Translations under genes and position numbers: made by a program
Shown: positions 43,127 through 52,541 of the stretch, one piece after another
Position numbering within the stretch: the stretch's first letter is position 1
Layout: every line of letters starts with the position of its first letter
Assembly: GCF_004403985.1 (NCBI RefSeq)
Contig: NZ_SOHL01000008.1
Coordinates: 124,001-188,000 of the forward strand
Source: Cryobacterium gelidum
GTDB taxonomy: Bacteria > Actinomycetota > Actinomycetes > Actinomycetales > Microbacteriaceae
Reading direction: 5' to 3'
DNA length: 64,000 bases
Notes under the pieces: model-generated
Databases searched by the model: none
What the model was told of the DNA's origin: nothing
The model's input: only the letters and a program-made list of their open reading frames with translations

Positions 43127-43224
43127 ATGCTTTATTTGGTAAAGTTTTCTTTCGAGACAGATGTAAAGATGCATTTTGTTGGGAACCGTGGCTCAAAGCG
43201 CCGGTTCTGCGAATGGGAGACACA

Positions 43225-44517
43225 GTGAAGCGTCATTCAGTTGTTCGCGTTGCGGCCATCGTCGCAGCGACATTCCTCGCGGCGGGCACACTCACCGCAT
43301 GCAGTGCCGGTGCCGGTGACGACGGGGGCGCGAAGACTCTTCGGGTCACCCTCGCCAACCATGTCTGGACCGACACGATCAAGAGCAAACTGCCCGAGTT
43401 CGAGGCGGCAACGGGCCTGAAGGTCGAGCTCAGCCAATACGGCGAAGATCAGCTCTCCGATCAGTACAACGTGAAGCTCAATGCGGGCACCGACGAGATC
43501 GACGTCATGATGTATCGCCCGCTTCAGGAAGGCAAGCTGTTCGCGAAGAACGGCTATCTCGCCGATCTGAGCGACGACGTGGAGTCGAACGCTGACTGGA
43601 ACTGGAGCGACTTCCAGTCCGGACCGGTCGAGTCGACCACCTATGACGGCAACGTCGTCGGGGTACCGATCATCACCGAGCAGGAAGTGCTCTACTACCG
43701 CAAGGACCTCCTCGCCAAGGCCGGACTCGAGGTACCGACCACGATGGACGAACTCGAAGCTGCGGCTCAGGCGATCAAGGAACAGAACCCCGGCGTGGCC
43801 GGTTTCGTTGCCCGCACCGGCAAATCCGCCGCCGTCACCCAGTTCTCCAGCTTTCTCTACAGCTTCGGCGGTGACTTCATCGACGAAGACGGAAATTCAG
43901 CTATCAATAGCCCGGAAGCCAAGGAAGCCTATGCGTTCTATGGCGGACTAATCCGCGACTACGGTCCCGAGAATGTCAGCACCGACATGAGCTGGCCGGA
44001 AGCCATGGCCATCTTCACCCAGGGCCAGGCCGGACTGTACACCGAGGCCGACAGCCTCTACAAGAACGCGACCGACCCCGCGACGTCCAAGGTGTCCGAC
44101 ACGGTCGGCTTCGCGCCGATGCCGGCTGGCCCCGGCGGCTCCGTCGCCTACAACGTGCCGTCCTGGGCACTCGGCGTCAACGCCGAATCTGCCTACTCAG
44201 CCGAAGCCTGGTCGTTCATCGAATGGGCGACGAGTGCGAAACTGACCCTGGAGGTGCAGCAGGACGGCGTTCCCGGTGCGCGCCAGTCGGTTTGGGAAGA
44301 CCCCGAGGGCACATCGACCTACCCGGCTGACCTCGCCGCTGCGATCGCCACGAGCACGAAGAATGGCGTCGGTCATGACCGCCCCCGCGTCATCAAGGTG
44401 CCCGAAGCTCGGGAGATCGTGGGAGATCCGATCGTTATCGCCATCACCGGCGGCGACTCCGATGCAGCAGCGGATGCCGCGAGCGATGCTTTCCAGGGCA
44501 TCCTCGACGACGAATAG
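43225..44517 (+). CDS. Carbohydrate ABC transporter substrate-binding lipoprotein
   Basis: 430 residues from GTG 43225 (GGGAG site; ATG 43213 would add four residues). Lipoprotein signal ending LAAGTLTAC. Family 1 extracellular solute-binding fold: LPEFEAATGLKVELSQYGEDQLSDQY, TDEIDVMMYRPLQEG, GVPIITEQEVLYYRKDLLAKAGLEVPTTMDELEAAA and GFAPMPAGPGG. It feeds the two MalFG-type permeases downstream. Ligand probably a sugar acid or its glycoside, judged from the enzymes in the cluster. Confidence 0.92.
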   Translation: MKRHSVVRVAAIVAATFLAAGTLTACSAGAGDDGGAKTLRVTLANHVWTDTIKSKLPEFEAATGLKVELSQYGEDQLSDQYNVKLNAGTDEIDVMMYRPLQEGKLFAKNGYLADLSDDVESNADWNWSDFQSGPVESTTYDGNVVGVPIITEQEVLYYRKDLLAKAGLEVPTTMDELEAAAQAIKEQNPGVAGFVARTGKSAAVTQFSSFLYSFGGDFIDEDGNSAINSPEAKEAYAFYGGLIRDYGPENVSTDMSWPEAMAIFTQGQAGLYTEADSLYKNATDPATSKVSDTVGFAPMPAGPGGSVAYNVPSWALGVNAESAYSAEAWSFIEWATSAKLTLEVQQDGVPGARQSVWEDPEGTSTYPADLAAAIATSTKNGVGHDRPRVIKVPEAREIVGDPIVIAITGGDSDAAADAASDAFQGILDDE

Positions 44518-44613
44518 CCCGCACCACTGAGCCGGGGCGGATGATCGAGCGCGGTCATCCGCCCTGCCAGCCCCCGTCATCCTGTACGTGCAACACCAAG
44601 TGTGAGGTGAACG

Positions 44614-45537
44614 ATGACCACAATGGTCACCACTAAGCCCTCAATGTGGAAGAACTATTCCACCTGGGCAAACCGTCATCGCAAGTGGCTCTTCGCCTCT
44701 CCAGCAATGATCTTCGTCGGACTGCTCATCGCGGTGCCGCTGGGCTGGACCCTGTATCTCAGCGTGACCGACTCCGAAGGTTCGGTTCGCGCTGCATCCA
44801 ACCTGGTCGGGCTCAGCAACTACCTCGAGGTTCTCACCGACACCGAACGGTTCTGGCCCGCCGTGATGCGCACGTTCGTCTTCACCGGCGGAGCGCTCGC
44901 CATCGAGCTTGTGCTGGGAATGTGTATCGCCCTGCTGCTCTGGCGTCCGTTCCGCGGCGAGAAATGGGTTCGCGTCGCGATCCTGCTGCCGCTGGTGGCC
45001 ACCCCGGTCGCCGTGGGCATGATGTGGCGCCTCATCTTCGACCCGAACATCGGCTTCGCCAACCAGGTGCTCAGCTGGATCGGCATTCCCGCCCAGCCGT
45101 GGCTATCCGGTCAATACACGGCGCTGCCGACGCTCATGTTCGTCGACATCTGGCAGTGGACGCCGATGGTCGTACTGATGCTGCTGGCCGGTCTCACCTC
45201 ACTCTCCGACGAACCCGACGAAGCGGCACGCATCGACGGCGCCAACTCCTGGCAGCGCTTCTGGTTCGTCACACTGCCGCTGCTGCGCGCCACCGTCATC
45301 GTCACTATCGTGCTGCGGGGAATCGACGCCCTGAAAACCTTTGACATCCTCTATGCCACCAAGGGCAAGGGCGGCGGGTCATTCCACGAGGTAGAGACGC
45401 TCAACATCTACGCCTTCGGCCTGAGCTTCGACTACAACGACTACGGCATCGCCTCCACCGTGCTGATCCTGTTCTTCCTGCTCATCATCGCGATCATGTG
45501 GGTGCTCACGTACCGCAGAAAGGCGAACCGGTCATGA
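44614..45537 (+). CDS. Sugar ABC transporter permease (MalF type)
   Basis: 307 residues, six membrane helices. The EAA loop is DEPDEAARIDGANSWQRFWFVTLPLLRATVI; LPLVATPVAVGMMWRLIF is typical of MalF-type permeases. Starts 96 bases after the binding protein and overlaps the next permease by 4 bp. No ATPase gene is in the cluster, so a shared MsmK-type ATPase elsewhere is expected. Confidence 0.94.
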   Translation: MTTMVTTKPSMWKNYSTWANRHRKWLFASPAMIFVGLLIAVPLGWTLYLSVTDSEGSVRAASNLVGLSNYLEVLTDTERFWPAVMRTFVFTGGALAIELVLGMCIALLLWRPFRGEKWVRVAILLPLVATPVAVGMMWRLIFDPNIGFANQVLSWIGIPAQPWLSGQYTALPTLMFVDIWQWTPMVVLMLLAGLTSLSDEPDEAARIDGANSWQRFWFVTLPLLRATVIVTIVLRGIDALKTFDILYATKGKGGGSFHEVETLNIYAFGLSFDYNDYGIASTVLILFFLLIIAIMWVLTYRRKANRS

Positions 45538-46415
45538 CCACGACCCTGCCAGCCCGTCCCGTCATCGAGACACCGCGCCCGGTCGCGATCGCACCACGGC
45601 GTCGCAAACCGCGAGCGTACAAGATCTTTCGTGTCGTAGCCCTGACCCTCACGGTACTGCTGTTCATCGCTCCGCTGGTATGGATGTTCGTCGCGTCGCT
45701 CAAGACCAATGTCGACATCTACGACGCCAGCAAGACCGTGTTCTTCACACCGACCCTCAGCAACTACGACAATGTGCTCAGTCGCAACAACTATTTCGGA
45801 TTCATCTTCAACAGCTTTTGGGTGGCGCTGCTGTCTACCCTCTTCTCCCTGCTTATCGGAGTTCCGGCCGCCTATGCGATGAGTCGCTTTGCGATGCACC
45901 GGTCCGCGCTGGTCGTGCTCATGGCGCGCATCATCCCCGGCGTCAGCCTGCTCGTGCCGTGGTACTTCATCTTCGCCAACATGCGCATGGTCGGCGGCTT
46001 CGGTGTATTGATCCTGTCGCACATGTTCGTCGCCCTGCCGCTCATCGTCTACATCATGATCAGCTACTTCGACTCGACCCCGCTCGAGTTGGAGGAGCAG
46101 GCGCAGGTGGACGGCCTCACCCACATCGGCGCATTCCTGCGGATCACACTGCCGTTGTCGGTTCCCGGTCTTGCAACCGCCGGCATCCTCTCCTTTATCT
46201 TTTCGTGGAACAACTTCATGTTCGCGCTCGTACTCTCCGGAGCCAATACCAAAACCCTTCCGGTGGCGATCTTCAACTTCGTCTCGTATGCCAGCATCGA
46301 CTGGGGGAGCCTGATGGCGGCAGCCGTCGTCGTCACCGTTCCGATCATGGTGATCGCGCTCTTCACCCAGAAATACATCGTGTCCGGCCTGACCGCCGGT
46401 GCGACCAAGGGCTGA
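45534..46415 (+). CDS. Sugar ABC transporter permease (MalG type)
   Basis: 293 residues from ATG 45534 (ATGA overlap). Six helices; the coupling loop is LELEEQAQVDGLTHIGAFLRITLPLSVPGLATA, followed by FIFSWNNFMFALVLSGA, both standard MalG features. Partner of the preceding permease. gntK starts two bases after its stop. Confidence 0.94.
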   Translation: MTTTLPARPVIETPRPVAIAPRRRKPRAYKIFRVVALTLTVLLFIAPLVWMFVASLKTNVDIYDASKTVFFTPTLSNYDNVLSRNNYFGFIFNSFWVALLSTLFSLLIGVPAAYAMSRFAMHRSALVVLMARIIPGVSLLVPWYFIFANMRMVGGFGVLILSHMFVALPLIVYIMISYFDSTPLELEEQAQVDGLTHIGAFLRITLPLSVPGLATAGILSFIFSWNNFMFALVLSGANTKTLPVAIFNFVSYASIDWGSLMAAAVVVTVPIMVIALFTQKYIVSGLTAGATKG

Positions 46416-46417
46416 GG

Positions 46418-46960
46418 GTGAGCCTCCCTCCGATCGTCGTCATGGGTGTGCAAGGTTCAGGCAAGTCGACCATTGGTGAACTTCTCGCCAAGCGCCTCGG
46501 TGCCCAGTTTCTCGACGGCGACACCCTGCATCCCGCCATCAACAAGGCAGTCATGGCCGCCGGTCATGCGTTGCAGGACGAGCACCGGCTGCCCTGGCTG
46601 CACGAGGTGGGGCGATGCCTCGCCGGAGATTATCCGAACGGTATCGTCATCGCCTGCTCGGCCCTCAAACGTAGCTATCGAGACCTACTGCGCGGTCACG
46701 TCCGCGACCTGTTCGTCGTTGATCCGGAAGGATCGATCGACCTGATCGCCGCCCGGCTCCGCGCACGCACCCACGAATTCATGCCTCCAGCGCTGCTGCA
46801 ATCGCAGCTCGACACGCTCGAGGTACGAACAGACGATGAACGCGGCATGACCGTGGACATTGTCGAACCGCCCGGCGCCATCGTCGAACGGATCGTCGCG
46901 GCTCTCGCCGTCGAAACGGAAGGTGGTGAGGTCGACCGTGTCGCAGATCACGCGCGTTGA
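46418..46960 (+). CDS. gntK: Gluconokinase
   Basis: 180 residues from GTG 46418. P-loop VVMGVQGSGKSTIGELLAKRLG, then FLDGDTLHP, LPWLHEVG, ACSALKRSYRDLLRG and the Arg-rich lid RARTHEFMPPALLQSQLDTLE match the GntK family. Phosphorylates D-gluconate to 6-phosphogluconate, which gnd (40747-42204) or an Entner-Doudoroff step would use. Its 3' end overlaps dgoD by 23 bp in another frame. Confidence 0.93.
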   Translation: MSLPPIVVMGVQGSGKSTIGELLAKRLGAQFLDGDTLHPAINKAVMAAGHALQDEHRLPWLHEVGRCLAGDYPNGIVIACSALKRSYRDLLRGHVRDLFVVDPEGSIDLIAARLRARTHEFMPPALLQSQLDTLEVRTDDERGMTVDIVEPPGAIVERIVAALAVETEGGEVDRVADHAR

Positions 46961-48086
46961 AACCTTTCTGGTCGCGCCTCGTTGGTTGTTCGTGCGGATC
47001 GAGACCAGCGACGACGTCATCGGTTGGGGCGAGGCCAGTCTGGAAGGCCATGCGGATGCCGTGCGCACCGTTGTCGACCAGTTCGCTGAATATCTCATCG
47101 GCGCTGACCCTGACCGCATTGAAGACCACTGGCAGGTACTGACCAAGAGTGGCTTCTACCGCGGCGGACCGGTGTTCGGCAGCGCCGTCTCCGGCATCGA
47201 CCAGGCCTTGTGGGATCTCAAAGGGAAGTCTCTCGGGGTGCCGGTCTACCAGCTGCTCGGCGGAGCGGTGCGGGATCGCATCCGCATGTACGGCTGGGTC
47301 GGCGGCGACGATCCGAGCGGCATCACCGACGCGATCGCAGCGCAGCTGGCCGTGGGGTTGACCGCCGTCAAGATGAACGCTTCCGGCATCATGAGCAGGG
47401 TCGGCACGGTCGCCGAAATCGACGGCGTTCTCGAACGGGTTGCAGCTGCGCGCGCAGTGCTCGGCCCCGACCGCGATGTAGCCGTGGACTTTCACGGCCG
47501 GTTCACGCTCGCCAATGCCCGCCGGATCGCCCCGCTTCTGGAGCCGTTGCACCCATTCTTCATCGAAGAGCCGGTGGTTCCGGAGAACTCCCACCTGATC
47601 GGACAACTGGCCCAGGCCACCGCGATTCCCATCGCGACCGGGGAACGGCTCTACACCCGGCAGGATTTCCTCCCGGTACTCCAGGCCGGCATCGCTGTGG
47701 CGCAGCCCGACCTTTCCCACGCCGGCGGTATCTCCGAGGTGCGCCGCATTGCGGCGATGGCCGAGGTGTACGACGTGCAGCTGGCTCCGCACTGTCCGCT
47801 CGGCCCGATCGCGCTGGCGGCCTGCCTGCAGGTGGGCTTCGCCACACCCAATTACCTCATCCAGGAGCAGAGCATCGGCATCCACTACAATCAGGGCGCC
47901 GAAGTGCTGGATTATGTGCTCGACAAGCAACCGTTGAAATTCGTCAACGGCAACATTGAGCTGTTGACCGGCTCGGGCCTCGGCATCGAAATCGATGAGG
48001 TGGCCGTGCGGGCCGCCGACGCGCGGGGACATACCTGGCGCTCGCCGATCTGGCGGCACGCCGACGGCGCATTGGCCGAGTGGTGA
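46938..48086 (+). CDS. dgoD: D-galactonate dehydratase
   Basis: 382 residues from GTG 46938, the same length as the E. coli enzyme as I recall it. Enolase-superfamily, mandelate racemase subgroup: GWGEASLEGHADAV, SGFYRGGPVFGSAVSGIDQALWDLKGK, VAVDFHGRF (metal Asp), FIEEPVVPEN, ATGERLYTR, QPDLSHAGGISE, APHCPLGPIALAACLQ (catalytic His) and LQ/IQEQSIGIHYNQGAE all follow DgoD closely, ending WRSPIWRHADGALAEW. It converts D-galactonate to 2-keto-3-deoxygalactonate. Confidence 0.93.
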   Translation: MSQITRVETFLVAPRWLFVRIETSDDVIGWGEASLEGHADAVRTVVDQFAEYLIGADPDRIEDHWQVLTKSGFYRGGPVFGSAVSGIDQALWDLKGKSLGVPVYQLLGGAVRDRIRMYGWVGGDDPSGITDAIAAQLAVGLTAVKMNASGIMSRVGTVAEIDGVLERVAAARAVLGPDRDVAVDFHGRFTLANARRIAPLLEPLHPFFIEEPVVPENSHLIGQLAQATAIPIATGERLYTRQDFLPVLQAGIAVAQPDLSHAGGISEVRRIAAMAEVYDVQLAPHCPLGPIALAACLQVGFATPNYLIQEQSIGIHYNQGAEVLDYVLDKQPLKFVNGNIELLTGSGLGIEIDEVAVRAADARGHTWRSPIWRHADGALAEW

Positions 48087-48091
48087 CGGCC

Positions 48092-48760
48092 ATGAGCGTC
48101 TCGTGGACCCCGGATGATTTTCTCGCCGGGCTGCAGCGTGAACGCCTGCTCGCCATTATCCGCGCAACCGACCCGGACGCTGCGATAGCCGCGTCACTCG
48201 CACTCTTTGCCAGCGGCATCCGCTTTCTTGAAGTATCTCTCGTGACGACCGACGCGCTCGGAATCATTGCGGAACTCGCCCGGCTGGCTCCGAGTGATTG
48301 CCTGGTCGGGGCGGGAACGGTGCTGACCACCGACGATGTGCACCGCAGCGCCGCAGCCGGCGCAAGCTTCATGGTGACCCCGGCCGTGACCGAAGCCATC
48401 GCCGAGTCGGCCCGGCTCGGTCTGCCGGTCTGCGCGGGTGCGCTCACTCCGACCGAGGTCGTTGCGGCCGGCCGCGCGGGCGCCACCGTGGTCAAGCTGT
48501 TTCCCGGATCGTTCGGCGGCCCCGCCTACCTCAAGGCGCTGCGCGACCCGCTACCCGACGTGCCGTTCGTGCCCGTCGGCGGCGTCGATGCCGCGCTGGC
48601 CGCTGAATACTTCGCGGCCGGAGCTCTCGCCGTGGGCATCGGCGGCCCCCTGCTCGGGGATGCAGCACGCGGCGGCGACCTCGACGCCCTTAGGGGGCGA
48701 GCGGCTGCCTTCCTCGCCGTGCGCGACGACGTCAATCGGCTGGCGGCTGCGCGCGCATGA
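48092..48760 (+). CDS. KDPG/KDPGal aldolase family protein (2-dehydro-3-deoxy-6-phosphogalactonate aldolase)
   Basis: 222 residues from ATG 48092; GTGs at 48080/48083 are alternative starts overlapping dgoD. Class I aldolase TIM barrel: ERLLAIIRATDPDAAIA, GIRFLEVSLVTTDALGII, LVGAGTVLTTDDVHRSAAAGASFMVTP, Schiff-base Lys in GATVVKLFPGSFGG, and VPVGGVDAALAAEYFAAGALAVGIGG. Cleaves the phosphorylated keto-deoxy acid to pyruvate and glyceraldehyde-3-phosphate. Product of the kinase next door is its likely substrate. Confidence 0.9.
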   Translation: MSVSWTPDDFLAGLQRERLLAIIRATDPDAAIAASLALFASGIRFLEVSLVTTDALGIIAELARLAPSDCLVGAGTVLTTDDVHRSAAAGASFMVTPAVTEAIAESARLGLPVCAGALTPTEVVAAGRAGATVVKLFPGSFGGPAYLKALRDPLPDVPFVPVGGVDAALAAEYFAAGALAVGIGGPLLGDAARGGDLDALRGRAAAFLAVRDDVNRLAAARA

Positions 48761-49716
48761 CCGGGCCCGACGTCGTCACCCTCGGCGAAACCATGGTCAG
48801 CCTGCGCACCGGCAGCCCGCTGCGCCTCGGCGGTGCCCTGCAGATGAACGTGGCCGGTGCCGAATCGAATGTGGCCATCGGCCTCGCCCGACTAGGCCAT
48901 ACGGTGCGCTGGGGCGGCCGCGTCGGCGACGACGAGGTCGGTGCGTTCCTGCTGCGGACTCTGCGCGCGGAGTCGGTGCTCGTGGACACCGTCGCGATCG
49001 ATGCCGACCGAGCCACCGGGCTCATGCTCGCTGAACGTCGCATCAATGACCTGTCCCGGGTGACCTACTACCGCAGCGATTCCGCCGGCTCGGCGCTCAG
49101 TGCAGCGGATGCCGCTGCCTGCCTGACTGCACCACCTCGCCTTCTGCACGTGACAGGTATCACCCCGGCTCTGTCGAGTTCGGCCGCGGAGGCCGTGACC
49201 GAGGCTGTGCGGCTTGCGCGCGCGGCCGGCGCCCTGGTGAGCGTCGACGTGAACTATCGCGCCAAACTCTGGAGCACGACCGCGGCCCGCACGACCTTGT
49301 CGGCTCTGGCCCGCAGTGCGGATATTGTCATCGCCTCCGACGACGAGCTCGGGCTCATTGTGGCCGGTGCTGGTACCCCCGAAGCAGAAGAGCGGGCAGC
49401 GGCCGAGCTCTCGGCCTGCGGCGTGAGAGCGCTCGTCATCAAGCGTGGTGCGCTGGGCGCCAGCGTCTACACCGACGGCGAGGTCGTGCACGCATCGGCG
49501 ATCCCGGTGACGGTGCTGGACACGATCGGCGCTGGCGATGCTTTCACCGCCGGCTACCTGTCCGGCATGCTCGACGCCCTCACCCCCGGGGAAGCGCTGC
49601 ACCGCGGCACCGTCACCGGTGCCTTCGCGGTCGCCGCCATTGGCGACTGGGAGGGTGCGCCGAACCGGGCCGAACTCACCCTGCTCGCCGCACCGGCCGG
49701 GACCACCCTGCGCTGA
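48757..49716 (+). CDS. PfkB family sugar kinase (2-keto-3-deoxygluconate/galactonate kinase)
   Basis: 319 residues, ATGA overlap with the aldolase. Ribokinase fold: VTLGETMVSLRTGSPLRLGGALQMNVAGAESNVAIGLARLG, VSVDVNYRAKLWS, VIKRGALGASVYTDGE and the anion-hole motif DTIGAGDAFTAGYLSG with catalytic Asp. By context it phosphorylates the product of the two dehydratases before aldol cleavage. DgoK itself belongs to another fold, so this is a replacement by a KdgK-type enzyme. Confidence 0.88.
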   Translation: MTGPDVVTLGETMVSLRTGSPLRLGGALQMNVAGAESNVAIGLARLGHTVRWGGRVGDDEVGAFLLRTLRAESVLVDTVAIDADRATGLMLAERRINDLSRVTYYRSDSAGSALSAADAAACLTAPPRLLHVTGITPALSSSAAEAVTEAVRLARAAGALVSVDVNYRAKLWSTTAARTTLSALARSADIVIASDDELGLIVAGAGTPEAEERAAAELSACGVRALVIKRGALGASVYTDGEVVHASAIPVTVLDTIGAGDAFTAGYLSGMLDALTPGEALHRGTVTGAFAVAAIGDWEGAPNRAELTLLAAPAGTTLR

Positions 49717-49770
49717 CCCGGCATCCGCTTGCCCTGCTTTTTCATCACCCGCACGACCGAGGAGAACGCC

Positions 49771-51000
49771 ATGAAGATCGACAGAGCAGAAGTCATCGTC
49801 ACCAGCCCGGATCGTAATTTCGTGACCCTGCGCCTCACGACCGACGACGGGCTCGTCGGGCTCGGTGACGCCACCCTGAACGGCCGCGAACTGGCCGTCG
49901 TTGCCTACCTGCAGGAGCACGTCGTTCCGCTGCTGCTGGGCTCCGACGCGCACCGCATCGAAGACACCTGGCAGTTTCTCTATCGCAGTGCCTATTGGCG
50001 TCGAGGCCCGGTCACCATGGCCGCAATTGCCGCCGTCGACGTCGCACTGTGGGACCTCAAGGCGAAGGCCGCCGGCCTGCCGCTATACCAGCTCCTCGGC
50101 GGGGCCAGCCGGGATAGAATTCTCGCCTACGGCCACGCCTCCGGACGTGATCTGCCGGAACTGTTCGATTCCATTCGCAAGCACCAGGACCTCGGTTACC
50201 GGGCGATTCGGGTGCAGACCGCCATTCCCGGCCTCAGAGCCATCTACGGCGTCGCCGCGCAGACCCAGACCAGTGGCAAGCGCTACGACTACGAACCGGC
50301 CCAGCGCGCGGCGAGGCCCGCCGAAGAAGACTGGGACACCCGCGCCTACCTGCGGCACCTGCCGACCGTATTTGAGGGAGTGCGCGCTGAATTCGGCCCC
50401 GAACTGCCCCTGCTGCACGACGGGCATCACCGGATGACACCGATCCAGGCGGCGAAGCTCGGCAAGTCGCTCGAACCCTTCGACCTGTTCTGGCTCGAAG
50501 ACTGCACACCGGCCGAAAACCAGGATGCCCTGCGCCTGGTGCGTTCGCACACCGTTACCCCGCTCGCGATCGGCGAGGTCTTCAACACGGTTTGGGACTA
50601 CCAGACCCTGATCAAAGACCAGCTCATCGACTACGTGCGGTCGGCGGTCACCCACACCGGCGGTATCTCGCCCCTGAAGAAAATCCTTGACTACGCCGCG
50701 CAATACCAGATCAAGTCCGGTATCCACGGACCGACCGATATCTCGCCGGTGGGTATGGCAGCGGCGTTGCACCTCGACCTGGCCATCCACAACTTCGGAA
50801 TCCAGGAGTATATGCAGCACGGCGACGCCACCAACACTGTCTTCGAACAGTCGTTCAGCTTCTCCGACGGCTACCTGCACCCCGGCAACAAGCCTGGTCT
50901 GGGAGTCGAACTCAACGTCGACGAGGCCGGCAAGTACCCCTACCAGACGGCGTATCTGCCCTTCAACCGGCTGGCCGACGGTACCGTCCACGACTGGTGA
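49771..51000 (+). CDS. Mannonate dehydratase-like enolase-superfamily enzyme (ManD/RspA family)
   Basis: 409 residues, ATG 49771 after [146 protein letters not shown] and the C-terminal [18 protein letters not shown] are the ManD/RspA pattern. Members dehydrate D-mannonate and/or D-gluconate to 2-keto-3-deoxygluconate; some have little activity. Last gene of the cluster, 54 bases after the kinase. Confidence 0.9.
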   Translation: MKIDRAEVIVTSPDRNFVTLRLTTDDGLVGLGDATLNGRELAVVAYLQEHVVPLLLGSDAHRIEDTWQFLYRSAYWRRGPVTMAAIAAVDVALWDLKAKAAGLPLYQLLGGASRDRILAYGHASGRDLPELFDSIRKHQDLGYRAIRVQTAIPGLRAIYGVAAQTQTSGKRYDYEPAQRAARPAEEDWDTRAYLRHLPTVFEGVRAEFGPELPLLHDGHHRMTPIQAAKLGKSLEPFDLFWLEDCTPAENQDALRLVRSHTVTPLAIGEVFNTVWDYQTLIKDQLIDYVRSAVTHTGGISPLKKILDYAAQYQIKSGIHGPTDISPVGMAAALHLDLAIHNFGIQEYMQHGDATNTVFEQSFSFSDGYLHPGNKPGLGVELNVDEAGKYPYQTAYLPFNRLADGTVHDW

Positions 51001-51243
51001 GCACGCCCGCACGACACGCCCGGGGTGCAATACCGTCCCGAACTGTGTAGGCTTGAAGACGAACTTCGGCGAGGGATCCTGCCGGGCCAGACTTGGACCG
51101 GCGGCATCCGTTATCGACGCGGCGGACGAGGCCTCGGGCTTTTCCTCACGCTGACATGCGTTCGAGTTGAATCAGTACCCCTCTTTCACGGGCTTCGGCC
51201 CGCGAACCACGACCTGGGCCCACGCCCCGCAAGGAGAAATACC

Positions 51244-51855
51244 ATGGCTAGAGAAGTTACCGCCGTCGTCGCTGAACTGCGCGAAAGCTTTGGCAAGGGC
51301 GCGGCCCGCAAGCTGCGCGTGCTCGGCAAGATCCCTGCCGTCATCTACGGCCACGGCACCGAGCCGGTGCACGTGTCGCTGCCCGCCCACCGCATCGCCC
51401 TGTTGCTGCGTCGCGCCAACATGCTCCTCGAGCTTGACATCGCCGGCGCCAAGCAGCTCGTGCTGGTCAAGGACGTGCAGAAGGACCCGGTGAAGGCCAT
51501 CATCGAGCACATCGACCTCGTCGTCGTGCGCAAGGGCGAAAAGGTCCAGGTTGAAGTTCAGGTGCACATGTCGGGCGAGTCCTTCGCTGGCACGATCGCC
51601 GACTTCGATACCAAGACGCTGCTGCTCGAGGTCGAAGCGACCGACATCCCCGAGAACGTCACCGTGTCGATCGAAGGCCTCGAAGACGGCGCCCAGGTTC
51701 ACGCCAAGGACGTTCCGCTGCCCTCCGGCGCCACGCTGATCTCCGACGAAGACGCCCTCGTCGTCTACATCCACACCCCGCGCGGTGAAGATGAAGAAGA
51801 GGCCGAGACCGAGGTCATCACGGCCGGAACCCCGGCCGCTACGCCCGCCGCGTAG
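51244..51855 (+). CDS. rplY: 50S ribosomal protein L25 / general stress protein Ctc
   Basis: 203 residues, ATG 51244 after AAGGAGAA. N-terminal 5S-rRNA-binding L25 domain (VVAELRESFGKGAARKLRVLGKIPAVIYGHGTEPVHV) and the C-terminal Ctc/TL5 extension (VQVEVQVHMSGESFAG...VEATDIPENVTVSIEGLEDGAQV), ending in an acidic-Ala tail. It binds 5S rRNA in the large subunit. Followed by pth, as in most actinobacteria. Confidence 0.96.
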   Translation: MAREVTAVVAELRESFGKGAARKLRVLGKIPAVIYGHGTEPVHVSLPAHRIALLLRRANMLLELDIAGAKQLVLVKDVQKDPVKAIIEHIDLVVVRKGEKVQVEVQVHMSGESFAGTIADFDTKTLLLEVEATDIPENVTVSIEGLEDGAQVHAKDVPLPSGATLISDEDALVVYIHTPRGEDEEEAETEVITAGTPAATPAA

Positions 51856-51914
51856 TAATAGCACTCATCAACTGGTTCCGTCTGGGCTTTCACCCCCGCA
51901 CACGGAGGACTTCC

Positions 51915-52499
51915 CTGGATACGAACCTGTGGCTCGTAGTCGGGCTCGGCAACCCCGGGCCCGACTACGCCGGCAACCGGCACAATGTCGGTCAGATGGT
52001 GACGGCGCAGCTCGCCGACCGCCTCTCGTCAAATTTCAAGCGTCACAAAACGGCCGCCCTCGTGGCCGAAGGGCGCCTCGCGCCCGCCGGACCCAAACTG
52101 GTGCTGGCCAAGCCCACCACGTTCATGAACGTCTCCGGGAGCCCGGTCGCCGCGCTGCTGCGCTTCTACTCGCTGCCCGTGTCCCGGCTCATCGTCGTGC
52201 ACGATGATCTCGACCTGCCCTTTGACACGCTCAAGATCAAGGTCGGCGGCGGTCACGGCGGCCACAACGGCCTGCGCGACATCATCGCTGCCGCCGGAAC
52301 CAACGACTTCATTCGCATTCGCATGGGCATCGGGCGCCCGCCCGGCCGCCAGAATCCGGCCGACTTCGTGCTGCATGACTTCGCTGCCGCCGAGCGCGGC
52401 GTCCTGCCCAATCTGATAGCGGATGCCTCCGACGCGATCGAACTGATCGCCACCGACGGCGTTGTGGCCGCCCAACAGAAGTTCCACTCGCCGTCCTGA
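51915..52499 (+). CDS. pth: Peptidyl-tRNA hydrolase, apparent CTG start
   Basis: 194 residues. LWLVVGLGNPGPDYAGNRHNVGQMV, LAKPTTFMNVSGSPVAALLRFY, VVHDDLDLPFDTLKIKVGGGHGGHNGLRDI and FIRIRMGIGRPPG are Pth signatures, with the catalytic His in NRHNVG. It recycles peptidyl-tRNA. No ATG, GTG or TTG lies in frame between the upstream stop and the conserved start. The only well-placed codon is CTG 51915, six bases after GGAGG (51904-51908), so I annotate that. ATG 51996 would delete the active-site region. Confidence 0.88.
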   Translation: MDTNLWLVVGLGNPGPDYAGNRHNVGQMVTAQLADRLSSNFKRHKTAALVAEGRLAPAGPKLVLAKPTTFMNVSGSPVAALLRFYSLPVSRLIVVHDDLDLPFDTLKIKVGGGHGGHNGLRDIIAAAGTNDFIRIRMGIGRPPGRQNPADFVLHDFAAAERGVLPNLIADASDAIELIATDGVVAAQQKFHSPS

Positions 52500-52541
52500 G
52501 GCCAGTTCGGCGCTGTCGGTACCAGTGCGTAGACTCATTCA

